Below, piece by piece: positions 44,048 to 53,197 of a DNA stretch of 64,000 nucleotides. Each line of letters begins with the position of its first letter. Position 1 is the first letter of the stretch. The DNA is from Flagellimonas lutaonensis. Its GTDB lineage: Bacteria; Bacteroidota; Bacteroidia; Flavobacteriales; Flavobacteriaceae. Location: positions 1,926,501 to 1,990,500 of the forward strand of contig NZ_CP011071.1 of NCBI RefSeq assembly GCF_000963865.1, written 5' to 3'. A program made the translations under genes and the position numbers. The notes beneath the pieces are model-generated. The model saw only the letters and a list, made by a program, of their open reading frames with translations, was not told the origin of the DNA and made no database searches.

Positions 44048-44061
44048 CCGATAGCTATCGG
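44048..44061. repeat. CCGATAGCTATCGG palindrome
   Basis: A perfect 14-bp palindrome in the gap after galE. CGATAGCTATCG palindromes are common between flavobacterial genes. The rest of the 130-base gap shows no gene. Confidence 0.5.
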
Positions 44062-44151
44062 TAGGGGAGCGGTGTTTGATTGGGTTCCAATCAATAAAAA
44101 ACAATTCCTATTTTTAGAAAATAATTTGTTAACTGCTCAAACATAATTCCC

Positions 44152-45426
44152 ATGAAAAACCGCTTCCTTTTATTGCTGCTTTTTTCTGTAAGTATTCTAT
44201 CCGCCCAAAAAACCTACCTGCACTGTGGTACCATAATAGATGTTGAAACCGGTAAGCTGTTGCGTGAGAAAACCATTGTGGTGTCTGGCAACAAGATAGA
44301 GGCCGTGGAAGATGGTTACACCCAAGGAGGCGCCGCCGATATGGTGGTAGACTTAAAGCAAAAAACCGTGCTACCGGGGTTTATAGATATGCATGTGCAT
44401 ATAGAAGGGCAATCGAGCCCCACTACCTACATCGAACGTTTTACCCTGAACGATGTCGATGTAGCCTTCCAATCGACCGTTTACGCCAAGAACACCTTAA
44501 TGGCCGGTTTTACCACGGTGCGTGACCTGGGAGGAAGCGGTGTTAACATCGCCCTGAAAAAAGCGATCGCCAAAGGTACGGTCGTTGGGCCTCGTATTTT
44601 TACCGCGGGCAAGGCAATCGGCACTACGGGCGGGCATGCCGACCCCACCAACGGCCGTCGGTGGGACGAGATGGGCGATCCGGGCCCAAAGGAAGGTGTG
44701 GTCAACTCCCCAGAAGATGGTCGAAAGGCCGTTCGGCAACGGTACAAAGACGGGGCCGATGTCATCAAGATCACCGCTACCGGAGGCGTGTTGAGCGTGG
44801 CCAAAAGTGGTCAAAATCCCCAGTTCACGATAGAAGAGATAAAGGCGATTACCGAAACGGCCAAAGACTATGGCATGCTCACGGCCGCCCATGCCCATGG
44901 CGATGAAGGCATGCAACGCGCCATAAAGGGAGGTATAAAGACCATTGAGCACGGTACGCTGATGAGTGAAAAGACCATGGAGTTGATGAAGCAATACAAT
45001 GCTTATTTGGTGCCTACGATCACGGCTGGCAAAGAGGTCACCGAGAATGCCAAAAAACCGGGATACTTTCCGGCGGTGGTTGCCAAAAAGGCCAGTGAGA
45101 TTGGTCCCAAAATACAGAGCATGTTCGAAAGGGCCTATAAAAAGGGTGTGCCAATTGCCTTCGGCACTGACGCCGGTGTTTTTCCCCATGGCGAAAATGC
45201 AAGGGAATTTGTCTACATGGTAGAAGCCGGCATGCCGGTGATGGAAGCCCTTAAATCGGCCACGGTTACCAATGCCGAATTATTGGGCATGGGTGATGAA
45301 CTGGGGCAGTTGAAAGCTGGATTTCTGGCTGATATCATTGCTGTTCAGGGAAACCCGGCTGATAGCGTAGAGGTGCTCAAGAACGTGGTCTTTGTCATGA
45401 AAGAAGGCAAAGTGTATAAAAAGTAA
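44152..45426 (+). CDS. Exported amidohydrolase (imidazolonepropionase/prolidase-like)
   Basis: 424 residues. Signal peptide (LLLLLFSVSILSAQ, cleavage near 19). Metal-dependent hydrolase motifs: GFIDMHVHIEGQSS, a likely carboxylated lysine in DVIKITATGGV, AAHAHG, TIEHGT and the final Asp in AFGTDAGVFPHG. This is the PF01979 group acting on peptides or cyclic amides outside the cytoplasm. The substrate is unknown. Confidence 0.9.
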   Translation: MKNRFLLLLLFSVSILSAQKTYLHCGTIIDVETGKLLREKTIVVSGNKIEAVEDGYTQGGAADMVVDLKQKTVLPGFIDMHVHIEGQSSPTTYIERFTLNDVDVAFQSTVYAKNTLMAGFTTVRDLGGSGVNIALKKAIAKGTVVGPRIFTAGKAIGTTGGHADPTNGRRWDEMGDPGPKEGVVNSPEDGRKAVRQRYKDGADVIKITATGGVLSVAKSGQNPQFTIEEIKAITETAKDYGMLTAAHAHGDEGMQRAIKGGIKTIEHGTLMSEKTMELMKQYNAYLVPTITAGKEVTENAKKPGYFPAVVAKKASEIGPKIQSMFERAYKKGVPIAFGTDAGVFPHGENAREFVYMVEAGMPVMEALKSATVTNAELLGMGDELGQLKAGFLADIIAVQGNPADSVEVLKNVVFVMKEGKVYKK

Positions 45427-45652
45427 CAACAGATTGCTCTTTCCCTTGTCCACGGGTAAGCGCCCATGAGACAAAAAGTTTCAGGGGCGGCAGCGATTGA
45501 AATCCATTTTTTTTGATTTTAAACGCTATGGGGTTAATTCCACAAGGCTTACCTTATTCATTTTACCATGGTTTTTCGACACGAATTCCACGAATTCGCA
45601 CAAATTGGTATTTGATACTTTTAATTTGGAATTTGAATACCTTATAAATAAG

Positions 45653-46012
45653 ATGCTTCCAAAATTTTCAGATAGTGATGAGTTGTTGGGGCATACGAAG
45701 AGCGAGGGGCTTTACCATGCCATTTTAGACCAATTGAACAAAGACTTCACCTTGGCGAATATCGATTTGCAGTTTGGCGGGAACACCCCTCCGAAGGTAT
45801 TGAAAAAAAGGTTGCACGAAAAGCTGTATGTTTTGCTGCTCGAACGGTTTTCTGATTATTTGAACCTGATGTACGTCATCGATATTCCTGAAAGGGCATT
45901 CAAAAACATTGAACCTACCGATGCCGTTGAGGTAGCTGAAAAAGTCACTTTTTTGCTATTGGGGCGTGAATGGCAAAAGGTCTGGTACAAGAAGCAAAAC
46001 AAATCTTCTTGA
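45653..46012 (+). CDS. Conserved flavobacterial protein of about 119 residues
   Basis: Best start is the ATG at 45653 (MLPKFSDSDELLGHTKSEG); the open frame reaches back to 45497 but those residues look non-conserved. Soluble, mostly helical; recognisable elements are KSEGLYHAILDQL, FGGN-x-PPKVLKK and LNLMYVIDIPE followed by VTFLLLGREWQKVW. I recognise it as a family found across Flavobacteriaceae with no assigned function. Its last codons contain one copy of the 26-bp repeat that recurs at 53711. Confidence 0.75.
   Translation: MLPKFSDSDELLGHTKSEGLYHAILDQLNKDFTLANIDLQFGGNTPPKVLKKRLHEKLYVLLLERFSDYLNLMYVIDIPERAFKNIEPTDAVEVAEKVTFLLLGREWQKVWYKKQNKSS
45975..46000. repeat. 26-bp direct repeat, left copy
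   Basis: A 26-base sequence that begins AAAAGGTCTGGTACAAGAAG is identical at 53711-53736. The left copy forms the natural 3' end of the preceding gene. The two copies bracket the 7.7-kb peptide/GLPGLI island. Confidence 0.8.
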
Positions 46013-46028
46013 GTCAGTGCAACGATTT

Positions 46029-48725
46029 CTACAATTTGTAGGATATTTTGAACATTACTATCCGGGGAATGATAAAGGTTGTCTGGTCGCTGATCAAAAA
46101 GTCTGAGAACGAGTTCTGTCTTTTGAACTGCGTGTTTAAAAGGTTGGTGGCAGATATTTCAAAACCCCATGGGCTGTCCTCTTTTTGGTAAAAGAGCGAA
46201 GCATTGGCCAAATCAAAAGTATTTGTCAAGTTCTGCCCTTCGTTTTCATAATCAGTTCTTCGATAATCTGCCTTAAGATGAAAGTCATTAAAAAAAGAAT
46301 AATCGAGGTTGGCAAAGAACTCTTGATTGATAAAAATATTGGTCGAGGTATTCGTTAAATATTTTGATGGTTCATGCGTGTAGCCCAGTTCAAGGTTGGG
46401 CCATTTTTCAAAAAAGGTTTCCATTTTTCCAGTTATGGACAGTGATCTTGAAATATTTTTTGAGACACTGCCATTGACCAGTTGAAAGAATTCGTTGTAA
46501 TTGCCCCTGCTATCCAAACCAAGTTTCACTGCCCCGATTCTCTTGCTAAAGTTAAAATTGGCCGTTAGGCTGTTCTCGGGTTCGTTGAACATGGTATAGG
46601 TAACAAACTGCTCAATACCGTCAAGGGCCGTCGTGTTTTTTATACTCTGGGTCTTTCGGTTGTAAAAGAGGCCCGTGTTTAGGTTCAATCCCCTGAACAG
46701 GCTGAACTTGTAATAGGTAAGTGAATATGAATGGAAGCGCTCGTTTTGCAAAAAAGCGTTGCCCAACAATACAGAGTTGAACGAGTTTAACAAAAAGTTG
46801 CCCACCAATCGATTGCTTCTGGGAAAACGCAACCGCGGTCGGTATCGAAAGCGTATCTTTTCACTATTGTTGAACTCAGCCTCGGCGCTGAATTCGGGCA
46901 AGAGGGCATTGGTCGCATTGTTGACCTTAGAGCCAAATTGCGTGTTCCGCCAATCGTAGTAATGGTAGAACAACCCTGATTTTACAGTGAAAATGCCCGT
47001 CAAAAACTTATACTCAAGCCCTAAAAAAGTATCGTTGAAACGATAATCGAGGGCATTTCCGAAACCGTTATCGGAAAAATCATTAATGCTTCCATCGGTC
47101 AAACGCTGTACCTCATGGGTTTCATACTCTTCAAATACGAGATTGGTGCCTGCTGTGGTGTAAACATGGTTAAAATTATTGAGCACCCAATAATCTTTCA
47201 GCACAAGGTCAAAAGAGGTGGTTTGGGTCTCCTTTTGTTGTAGTATATCAAAAAGAACATCTTCCTGTAAAGGTATCAGTTCTTGTAAAAAAGCCACATC
47301 TGTCAGCCAGTTGGTATTGGGCCTGTTTTTTTGATGGGCCAAGGTCGTTTCAAGGCTAAGGGTCTGAGCCCTTGAGAAGCGTTTGCTGTACTCAAGGTTT
47401 TGTTTTAAGTCAAGGCCGTCTATGTTTGAGAGAGTGGTAAAGGTGTTGTTCTGTTGTGGGCTTTGGGTCAAAATGGTGCCTAGATTGTCATTGTGGGTAA
47501 TCTTTGCAAAAGTGTTTGCAGCCAAGTCTGCATCAAGGCTGGGTTCGTAGTCCAAGGTAAGCTTGCCTATTATGAAAAAGTTGTCAAGTGCGTTTGTCAC
47601 GGTTCGGTCTTCATCAAAAGGGTTCTCACTGACATACGTATTAAGGGTCTGTACCTCGGTCTGGGTGTCACTGGCATTGGTGATGACAAAACTGTTCAGA
47701 TCGGTCTTGGCCGAAAGGCTTTGCCGTAGGTTCAGGGCAGCAAAACGGTTGATATTGGCTTTGAAATCATTGTTGAGCAAAAACTGTGAAAAATTATCAT
47801 TGGCCAAAGCTAGATAGCCGCGCATGTCGCCCATTAATTTCCCAAAGCCACCATTGAACTCTAGATAATCACTCAGCGTAAATGATTTTACCCCAGTATT
47901 GTTGAGGTCACCGATAAAATTGACATTGGTCTTGGGGCTGTAGTAGAATACGTTGGGGTGTACGATATAACGGTCTTCAATACCGCCTCCAAGCTCCATA
48001 TCGCCAAAGGCAAACTTTTTCTTGTCTTCTTTCAGTTTGATGTTCATGGCCATTTCGTCAGAGTCTTGCAGTCCTTTGAGAAAACCCACCTCACTGTAAT
48101 TGTCGAGTATCTGAACTTGGTCAACGGCATCGGCGGGTATGTTGTTGACGGCCAGCTTGCTGTTGCCGGTAAAAAAGGTCTTGTCTTCGACCAGCACTTT
48201 GGTCACTTTTTTGCCCTGTGCGGTCACGTTGCCCTCACGGTCTACCTCGATGCCCGGCAGCTTTTTGAGCACCTCCCGCAATTTGCGCTCTTTGCCCGTA
48301 ACAAAGGCATCGGTCTGATAGGTGATTGTATCTTCCTTTATTTCGATAGGAGTTCGATATTCCAATATCACCTCGTCTAAAATATTTGTTTTTGGAGTCA
48401 TAATCAGATTTTTGACATCATCTTCAAGTGCTTGGTACTCAAAAACCAACTCTTCATAGCCTAAATAACTCACCCTTATCAAGTATGCTTCGTCTTTTTT
48501 CAACTTAAGCTCAAATTCCCCTTTTTGGTTGCTTATCGAAAAGACCGTTTTTTCATTTTCGTTCTTTGGAAATGCCAAAATATTTGTATTCGCCAAAGGT
48601 TCCTTGTCAGATGAGAGAACAGAACCCCTAAGGGTAGCTATCTGGGCAAATAAGTGCCCGTTAGCCGTGATTGCTAAAATGAGTACCCAAAAAATTTTAT
48701 TAATGCGGTAGGAAGTAAGCAACAA
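46029..48725 (-). CDS. CarboxypepD_reg-domain outer-membrane beta-barrel (TonB receptor-like) of the GLPGLI island
   Basis: 898 residues. Signal peptide (cleavage near NGHLFAQ), an N-terminal carboxypeptidase-regulatory-like domain (about 29-110, LRGSVLSSDKEPLANTNILAF), a plug region with LREVLKKLPGIEVDREGNVTAQGKKV and VEDKTFFTGN, then a large barrel ending in a typical IPRIVMFKISYKL strand. This is the TonB-receptor branch often encoded next to GLPGLI proteins. The ligand is unknown; the neighbouring small peptides are obvious candidates. It is the last gene of the leftward island. Confidence 0.88.
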   Translation of the reverse strand: MLLTSYRINKIFWVLILAITANGHLFAQIATLRGSVLSSDKEPLANTNILAFPKNENEKTVFSISNQKGEFELKLKKDEAYLIRVSYLGYEELVFEYQALEDDVKNLIMTPKTNILDEVILEYRTPIEIKEDTITYQTDAFVTGKERKLREVLKKLPGIEVDREGNVTAQGKKVTKVLVEDKTFFTGNSKLAVNNIPADAVDQVQILDNYSEVGFLKGLQDSDEMAMNIKLKEDKKKFAFGDMELGGGIEDRYIVHPNVFYYSPKTNVNFIGDLNNTGVKSFTLSDYLEFNGGFGKLMGDMRGYLALANDNFSQFLLNNDFKANINRFAALNLRQSLSAKTDLNSFVITNASDTQTEVQTLNTYVSENPFDEDRTVTNALDNFFIIGKLTLDYEPSLDADLAANTFAKITHNDNLGTILTQSPQQNNTFTTLSNIDGLDLKQNLEYSKRFSRAQTLSLETTLAHQKNRPNTNWLTDVAFLQELIPLQEDVLFDILQQKETQTTSFDLVLKDYWVLNNFNHVYTTAGTNLVFEEYETHEVQRLTDGSINDFSDNGFGNALDYRFNDTFLGLEYKFLTGIFTVKSGLFYHYYDWRNTQFGSKVNNATNALLPEFSAEAEFNNSEKIRFRYRPRLRFPRSNRLVGNFLLNSFNSVLLGNAFLQNERFHSYSLTYYKFSLFRGLNLNTGLFYNRKTQSIKNTTALDGIEQFVTYTMFNEPENSLTANFNFSKRIGAVKLGLDSRGNYNEFFQLVNGSVSKNISRSLSITGKMETFFEKWPNLELGYTHEPSKYLTNTSTNIFINQEFFANLDYSFFNDFHLKADYRRTDYENEGQNLTNTFDLANASLFYQKEDSPWGFEISATNLLNTQFKRQNSFSDFLISDQTTFIIPRIVMFKISYKL

Positions 48726-48772
48726 GTGAGAAAAAGCTATAAATTTTGAACTATGATGATAAAAACGTTTTT

Positions 48773-49492
48773 TTAGCCCCTTTTTTTGATTTCCGCCATA
48801 TTAGCTTCTAGCATCTCATAATATTTTTCAAAAGTCATTTCTTTTGAGCATTTAGGTAGCTCGATAGTAACATCCTTTTCTTTTATTTCCTTGAATTTAT
48901 AGACAATATTATCTCTAAACATTTCAAGTATTAGACCAGGGAGTCCGTCATAACCCAAGGGTCCGAAAGAATATGGCAGTTCCGGAGCGAACCATGCTTC
49001 AATTTTTTCAACATAACTACTCCCCAATTTCCTTGTGGTTGTAGCCTTCAGAACTCTGAACTTACCAATTTGTTTAGACTCATTGGATATCTCCCATTGT
49101 ATTTTTTCATCTAAAGTCAACACTGTAGAGGGATTTGAATTCAGCAAAGCAATTCGTTTTATTGGGTTTCCGGTTTTAGTATGCCACACTTCGTGTCCAG
49201 AACAAAAGCCTGATGCCAGTTCATACAGTATGGGGTTAACATCGTCCTTTACCAATTGTTCAGATTGTTTAAAAATAGATTCATCTTTGTCTATCAACAA
49301 CAGAAATTCAAAGTCGGCCATAACCTCTGCTGCTTTGGCTGCCATTGTTTGAGCCTCTGCATGTTTCATTTCATCCAAATCAAATCTTGACTCAACGGTG
49401 TAAACAACACTAAGTGTTTTTTGACCAAATATAGCACCACCAATGGTGAAGAAAAAAAAGGCTGTTAATAATTTACATTGTAATAACCTCAT
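48773..49492 (-). CDS. GLPGLI-family protein, copy 1
   Basis: 239 residues. Signal peptide (LLTAFFFFTIGGAIFGQ, cleavage near 24). The family core includes IQWEISNESKQIGKFRVLKA, an EAWFAPELPYSFGP stretch and the name motif GLPGLI at 183-188. The family is restricted to Bacteroidota and has no known activity. It lies 47 bases upstream of the receptor gene and 65 bases downstream of a small secreted peptide gene. Confidence 0.92.
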   Translation of the reverse strand: MRLLQCKLLTAFFFFTIGGAIFGQKTLSVVYTVESRFDLDEMKHAEAQTMAAKAAEVMADFEFLLLIDKDESIFKQSEQLVKDDVNPILYELASGFCSGHEVWHTKTGNPIKRIALLNSNPSTVLTLDEKIQWEISNESKQIGKFRVLKATTTRKLGSSYVEKIEAWFAPELPYSFGPLGYDGLPGLILEMFRDNIVYKFKEIKEKDVTIELPKCSKEMTFEKYYEMLEANMAEIKKRG

Positions 49493-49557
49493 AAAAAAAT
49501 AAGTAGAGGGAAGATTAAGAAATCTCCCCTATTTTTAGTTGTTATAAATTATTTTTA

Positions 49558-49758
49558 TCACGCATCGCAACCACACCTCTGTCTGATGCAGTAGTTATAA
49601 GCGAGTGCAAATAAGTCGGGCCGATCTCTAGTCAATTCATGAGCAATACTGACACAAGATTCAAAAGCGATTTCCTTGGTTTCAGTGTTTTTGGCATCTG
49701 CATCCATATTGGTTGAAAAAGCCAAAATGAATACTAGAATTCCAATAAATTTCTTCAT
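49558..49758 (-). CDS. Small secreted cysteine peptide, module 1
   Basis: 66 residues from the ATG at 49758 (MKKFIGILVFILAF signal peptide, cleavage after about residue 22). The mature part has ESCVSIAHELTRDRPDLFALAYNYCIRQRCGCDA-type content in two short helices joined by RDRPD. The Cys residues are in ESC, NYC, QRC and GC at the end. It resembles the small peptides of modules 2-4, which also carry Cys at both ends of a helical pair. No database family is recognised. Confidence 0.65.
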   Translation of the reverse strand: MKKFIGILVFILAFSTNMDADAKNTETKEIAFESCVSIAHELTRDRPDLFALAYNYCIRQRCGCDA

Positions 49759-49858
49759 AATCAATAAATTTAGATAGTTATATTTAAATACCCTGATGAA
49801 TTTAAATTCAAGCGCTTGCAGCATTAAGTAATTTGAAAATTATAATTTACTATTCGAT

Positions 49859-50569
49859 TCAGTTTTTGTTTTTGCCCAACCTGAACTGTTCTCGGGCTTT
49901 TTTTTCAGCGATTTTGTTGAGTTCTGATTTGGTGATTTCTATTCCTTTTAAGGGTTTGGATATTATTACCTCATTTTCAAGCTTTACGGAGGTAGCAAAC
50001 CATCTTATCCCATTTTCTTGAACCTCCACTATCAATCCTGGAAGGCCATAATAATCTTTTGGTCCGATTTGATATGAAATGTCATTTGAAAACCATGCTA
50101 CAATGCCTTTGTTATTTTCATTATCGGTATTTTTTCTTTTGCCTATTGCTTTAATACATTCAAAATCTCCCCTTTTTTCTCTAACATTAGAAATATTCCA
50201 TTCAATATGGCCATAATCGTACTTTATCAAATACAGTTCGCCCAAAAAATGTCTCTGTAATAAAAATTCTTTACCATATTCGTGATAAAAATTTCCTTGT
50301 CCCGCTATTATTTTTGCAGGTTTTATCAATTTGTTGTTCTCTGCTGAAACTGATTTTATAATAGAGTATAAGGACTTCTTTTTATTGAACCGAAGATTAT
50401 ATTCCAATTGCTTAAGAGCGATATCTAAATTATCGATTAGCGAAGCTACAGAAGCTGATTCTTCATCGGTCTTTTCAACTTTATATATGACATTTCCTCC
50501 ATTCAAATTTTGACTTAATACAAAAAGACTATGTATTGAAAATAGCAGTGTAAAGACGATTCTTTTCAT
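49859..50569 (-). CDS. GLPGLI-family protein, copy 2
   Basis: 236 residues. Signal peptide (TLLFSIHSLFVLSQ, cleavage near 20). Core motifs IEWNISNVREKRGDFECIKAIG, IVAWFSNDISYQIGP and GLPGLI at 175-180. It is clearly paralogous to the three other copies but only distantly so, which argues for an old expansion. Peptide gene 2 is 55 bases upstream. Confidence 0.92.
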   Translation of the reverse strand: MKRIVFTLLFSIHSLFVLSQNLNGGNVIYKVEKTDEESASVASLIDNLDIALKQLEYNLRFNKKKSLYSIIKSVSAENNKLIKPAKIIAGQGNFYHEYGKEFLLQRHFLGELYLIKYDYGHIEWNISNVREKRGDFECIKAIGKRKNTDNENNKGIVAWFSNDISYQIGPKDYYGLPGLIVEVQENGIRWFATSVKLENEVIISKPLKGIEITKSELNKIAEKKAREQFRLGKNKN

Positions 50570-50624
50570 TTTTTAAATATAAAAGAAAGCTGCAGAAATC
50601 TACAGCTTTCCATATTGGACAGCC

Positions 50625-50810
50625 TTAATATATTCCCTCTTCTTCAGCTTCACAATCTTGTCTGGCCCACATAGCCAAATCATATGCTTCTATGCAATCC
50701 ATTCCTCTGTTAATGGAACCTACATAGACTAGTGCTGCAAATTCCTCGCAGTCATCTGAAAAGTTTTTTAGATTGGCATTTGTTAAATTCACAGTAATTA
50801 AGCATACCAT
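50625..50810 (-). CDS. Small cysteine peptide, module 2 (signal peptide possibly damaged)
   Basis: 61 residues from the ATG at 50810. Mature part: DDCEEFAALVYVGSINRGMD, then CIEAYDLAMWARQDCEAEEE; first and last Cys are 32 residues apart. NRGMDCIEAYD aligns well with NEGWSREDAFD of module 3. The hydrophobic leader is short (MVCLITVNLTNA). The in-frame codons just upstream encode KNLFF, as if a normal MKNLFF start had lost its ATG, so export may be weakened. Confidence 0.55.
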   Translation of the reverse strand: MVCLITVNLTNANLKNFSDDCEEFAALVYVGSINRGMDCIEAYDLAMWARQDCEAEEEGIY

Positions 50811-50899
50811 GAAAAACAGATTTTTTTATTTTTAAGAGCATTCGAGGTTAACAGCCAGCTTTTTTTTGTAAGGGTTTAGTGGTTCTTTATAAAACTTTT

Positions 50900-51652
50900 T
50901 TATTGCCTTTTAAAAAAACTCTCCGCGGTTTTTTCAACAATGCTATCATATTCTTGTTCTGAAAGCATAATTCCTTTTTTAAATGGTTTGACCATTATAT
51001 CTCCAGAATCATCGAACATAATTTTAGTGGCCGTCAGTTTTATTTTTCCATTGTCCAATTCGAGTATCAGCCCAGGTAGACCAAAATAACCGGCTGGTCC
51101 AAAAAAACTTGGCAAATCGGTGCAGAACCATGCCGTAATATCAAACACAAATTCACCTTTTGAATTTTTTATTTTATCCACTGAGGTGGCTTTTTGGCAT
51201 TTAAAGCCACAAATAAGTTTGGTTTCTTTGGAAATTTCCCATTTTTTCGGTTTCAGTGTCACTCTGAAGTCTTGTCCTGAAAAGTGTTTTTTGGTAAAGT
51301 AAATCGAGTCTCTTCTGTTTATATAGAAAGAACCTTTTGTTCCACCAAAGGAGGTCGATAATTCTCTAAAATTATTGCTCTCATAATCTGAAGCCAATGA
51401 TTTGGCGGGTATGAATATTGAATGATGGCCGTTTATGGTCAATTTGTATGATACTTCTTCAGCATTGTCTTTCAGTAATCTGTTGAAGTTGGAAATACTG
51501 CTTTTGTATTTCCCAATATTTGCAGTATCGATTGAGGCATTGATAGATTTTTTGTAAACCACTGACAATTTGTTGCTGCTCGACTGAGCAGTAAGTGTGG
51601 TGTAAGTTGTGATGAATAAAAAAATAGCAAAGGAGCAGAAGGTTCGAAACAT
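50900..51652 (-). CDS. GLPGLI-family protein, copy 3
   Basis: 250 residues. Signal peptide (FAIFLFITTYTTLTAQ, cleavage near 23). Core motifs KKWEISKETKLICGFKCQKA, ITAWFCTDLPSFFGP and GLPGLI at 191-196. Two Cys (148, 152) flank the GFK turn, a feature absent from copy 1. Peptide gene 3 ends 43 bases upstream. Confidence 0.92.
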   Translation of the reverse strand: MFRTFCSFAIFLFITTYTTLTAQSSSNKLSVVYKKSINASIDTANIGKYKSSISNFNRLLKDNAEEVSYKLTINGHHSIFIPAKSLASDYESNNFRELSTSFGGTKGSFYINRRDSIYFTKKHFSGQDFRVTLKPKKWEISKETKLICGFKCQKATSVDKIKNSKGEFVFDITAWFCTDLPSFFGPAGYFGLPGLILELDNGKIKLTATKIMFDDSGDIMVKPFKKGIMLSEQEYDSIVEKTAESFFKRQ

Positions 51653-51695
51653 ATTAAATATTGCATTGGCCTTTGGGCAGAGAATTATTTACGGG

Positions 51696-51998
51696 TTATT
51701 GGTTCGCGAAGAACAAACAGGCCATCATTATTGCGTTGCCAGCATCAAAAGCATCTTCACGAGACCAACCTTCGTTAAGTGCTGCTTTATAAACTGCGTA
51801 TCCCAAATCAAAACAATCGAAAACCAATAAATTGGCCTTATTTACGTGTTGTCTGTTGTGTATTTTGGAAGTGTCGCTAGATAATTGTTCTCTTTGGGTC
51901 TTTACTATAGCGGTAGTTTTGGATTTTTTAGAATCATCCGTTGCATATGAAGAATAACCGACAACCAAAAAACAAACAAACAATATTACTTTTTTCAT
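51696..51998 (-). CDS. Small secreted cysteine peptide, module 3
   Basis: 100 residues. Clear signal peptide (MKKVILFVCFLVVGYSSYA, cleavage after A19), a polar spacer rich in S, T and K (about 20-55), then a helical pair from FDCFDLGYAVYKAALNEG to REDAFDAGNAIMMACLFFANQ with Cys 32 residues apart. It is preceded, 12 bases before its ATG, by the 110-bp leader repeat shared with module 4. Confidence 0.7.
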   Translation of the reverse strand: MKKVILFVCFLVVGYSSYATDDSKKSKTTAIVKTQREQLSSDTSKIHNRQHVNKANLLVFDCFDLGYAVYKAALNEGWSREDAFDAGNAIMMACLFFANQ

Positions 51999-52010
51999 TT
52001 TCCTTGGATT

Positions 52011-52120
52011 TTAAAGTTAACAAGCAGTGTTTTCCTTACTATTTGAATTAGCGCCAAAATGTAAGATTGTGTTAAAGTTGAAAAAAAAAAGCTGAAAAAA
52101 GAAAGAAAAATCTTAAAAAT
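52011..52120 (-). repeat. 110-bp duplicated leader/promoter, module 3 copy
   Basis: Nearly identical (about 5 differences) to 53412-53522. It starts 12 bases upstream of the module 3 ATG. It contains a TACATTTTG sequence on the minus strand, close to the -7 consensus, and a poly-A/T tract. It probably carries the promoter and 5' leader of the module. Confidence 0.75.
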
Positions 52121-52122
52121 TA

Positions 52123-52378
52123 TTAGAGGATAAACTGTAAGGTTTTTGTGGCGGGCACTTCTGTAAAACCTTTAAAAATATTGTTGAATAGGTTGTTGAT
52201 TCGTGGTTTTTTGGTTTTGGGAAATGCAGTAATATTGATGTTGGGCAGCGCGGTTTTTTCGCTGCCATTTATTATGCCCTCAAGTAATTGAGTTCTGTGC
52301 ATGAATTGATATAACAGAAAAGAATAAGTTGGTAAGAACAATATAGGCAATTCTTGCTGTTTGGTTCAAGACAAACAT
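52123..52378 (-). pseudogene. Remnant of a second TonB receptor gene (frameshift plus large deletion)
   Basis: Read leftward from an ATG at 52378: a signal peptide (MFVLNQTARIAYIVL ... ISIHAQ) runs to a TGA after NSIT. In the next frame the sequence continues LEGIINGSEKTALPNINITAF-P, a carboxypeptidase-regulatory-like start that lines up with LRGSVLSSDKEPLANTNILAF-P of the intact receptor. It ends at a stop after PATKTLQFIL, which looks like a last barrel strand. Almost the whole receptor is missing. It sits directly after GLPGLI copy 4, exactly where the intact receptor sits after copy 1. Confidence 0.7.
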
Positions 52379-52465
52379 TTATTATATAGAATTATCTAAG
52401 CTAGTGAATAATTATTAACCTGATTCTATATATCCCAAAGCACATAATTCCCAAAAGCTGTTGAT

Positions 52466-53197
52466 TTAATATTTACTACTATATCTTTCTTTTCGGATTT
52501 TGTTAAATTTTTCTTCAGTCATATCTATGCCGCCCTTCGGTTTTTCAAGAGTAGACAAATCAAATTCAGCTTGTAAATCAATTTCAGTGGCAAACAAAGT
52601 AATTCGATTATTGATGGTTGCTTCCAAAACTAAACCGGGCAAACCGTCTATTCCTTTGGGACCAAATGATGCTGATATTTGTGGACAGAACCATGCGGTT
52701 ATTTCAAAATCTTCATCTTTTTTGGTAAAATTATTTTTTTCTTTAAATGAGGTAGAGGCTTTAAATGTTTTGAAGTTTCCTATCATTTTTTCTTCTGTTG
52801 AAATGTGCCAGTCGTATGTTTTAAAATCTCGAATGACATTTATCTCTTCTCCCATAGAATTTATTCTTTCGATTTTGCTTTTCGTCTTCAAGTTTTTGTA
52901 CCATACACCACCAGCAATAATTTTTGCGATTTTATGTGAAAAGTCATTTTCGAGTTCTAGGTTGGGCCTTATCTTGTATATACTCCTGTGTTCATCAAAA
53001 AATAGTTCAGCTTTAATTTCATAAATGGCTGTTACAATTTTTTCCTTTTTGTTGGTAAAGGAAAAATTTTGTGCATTGTTATTTTCAAACGGTTGATATT
53101 TCATTCTGTAAACCACATGGCCTTTGCTTTCCTGTCCTTCGGCAAGGGTAGGAAAGCAAAGGAGAATCGAAATAAAAAATATAGTCTTTATTGCCAT
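52466..53197 (-). CDS. GLPGLI-family protein, copy 4
   Basis: 243 residues from the ATG at 53197 (MAIKTIFFISILLCF signal peptide); an ATG at 53209 is possible. Core motifs TYDWHISTEEKMIGNFKTFKA, ITAWFCPQISASFGP and the variant GLPGLV. The start overlaps the end of the peptide gene by about 10 bases, so the two are translationally coupled; this is the tightest peptide-GLPGLI pairing in the island. Confidence 0.92.
   Translation of the reverse strand: MAIKTIFFISILLCFPTLAEGQESKGHVVYRMKYQPFENNNAQNFSFTNKKEKIVTAIYEIKAELFFDEHRSIYKIRPNLELENDFSHKIAKIIAGGVWYKNLKTKSKIERINSMGEEINVIRDFKTYDWHISTEEKMIGNFKTFKASTSFKEKNNFTKKDEDFEITAWFCPQISASFGPKGIDGLPGLVLEATINNRITLFATEIDLQAEFDLSTLEKPKGGIDMTEEKFNKIRKERYSSKY

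Noticed and set aside
44497-45189. 230-codon minus-strand frame inside the amidohydrolase gene
   Set aside because: A shadow of the real gene; His- and Arg-rich low-complexity product with no motif.
45497-45652. Upstream extension of the 119-residue conserved protein
   Set aside because: The added residues are unlike the family start I recall and the region looks like an AT-rich promoter; the ATG at 45653 is preferred.
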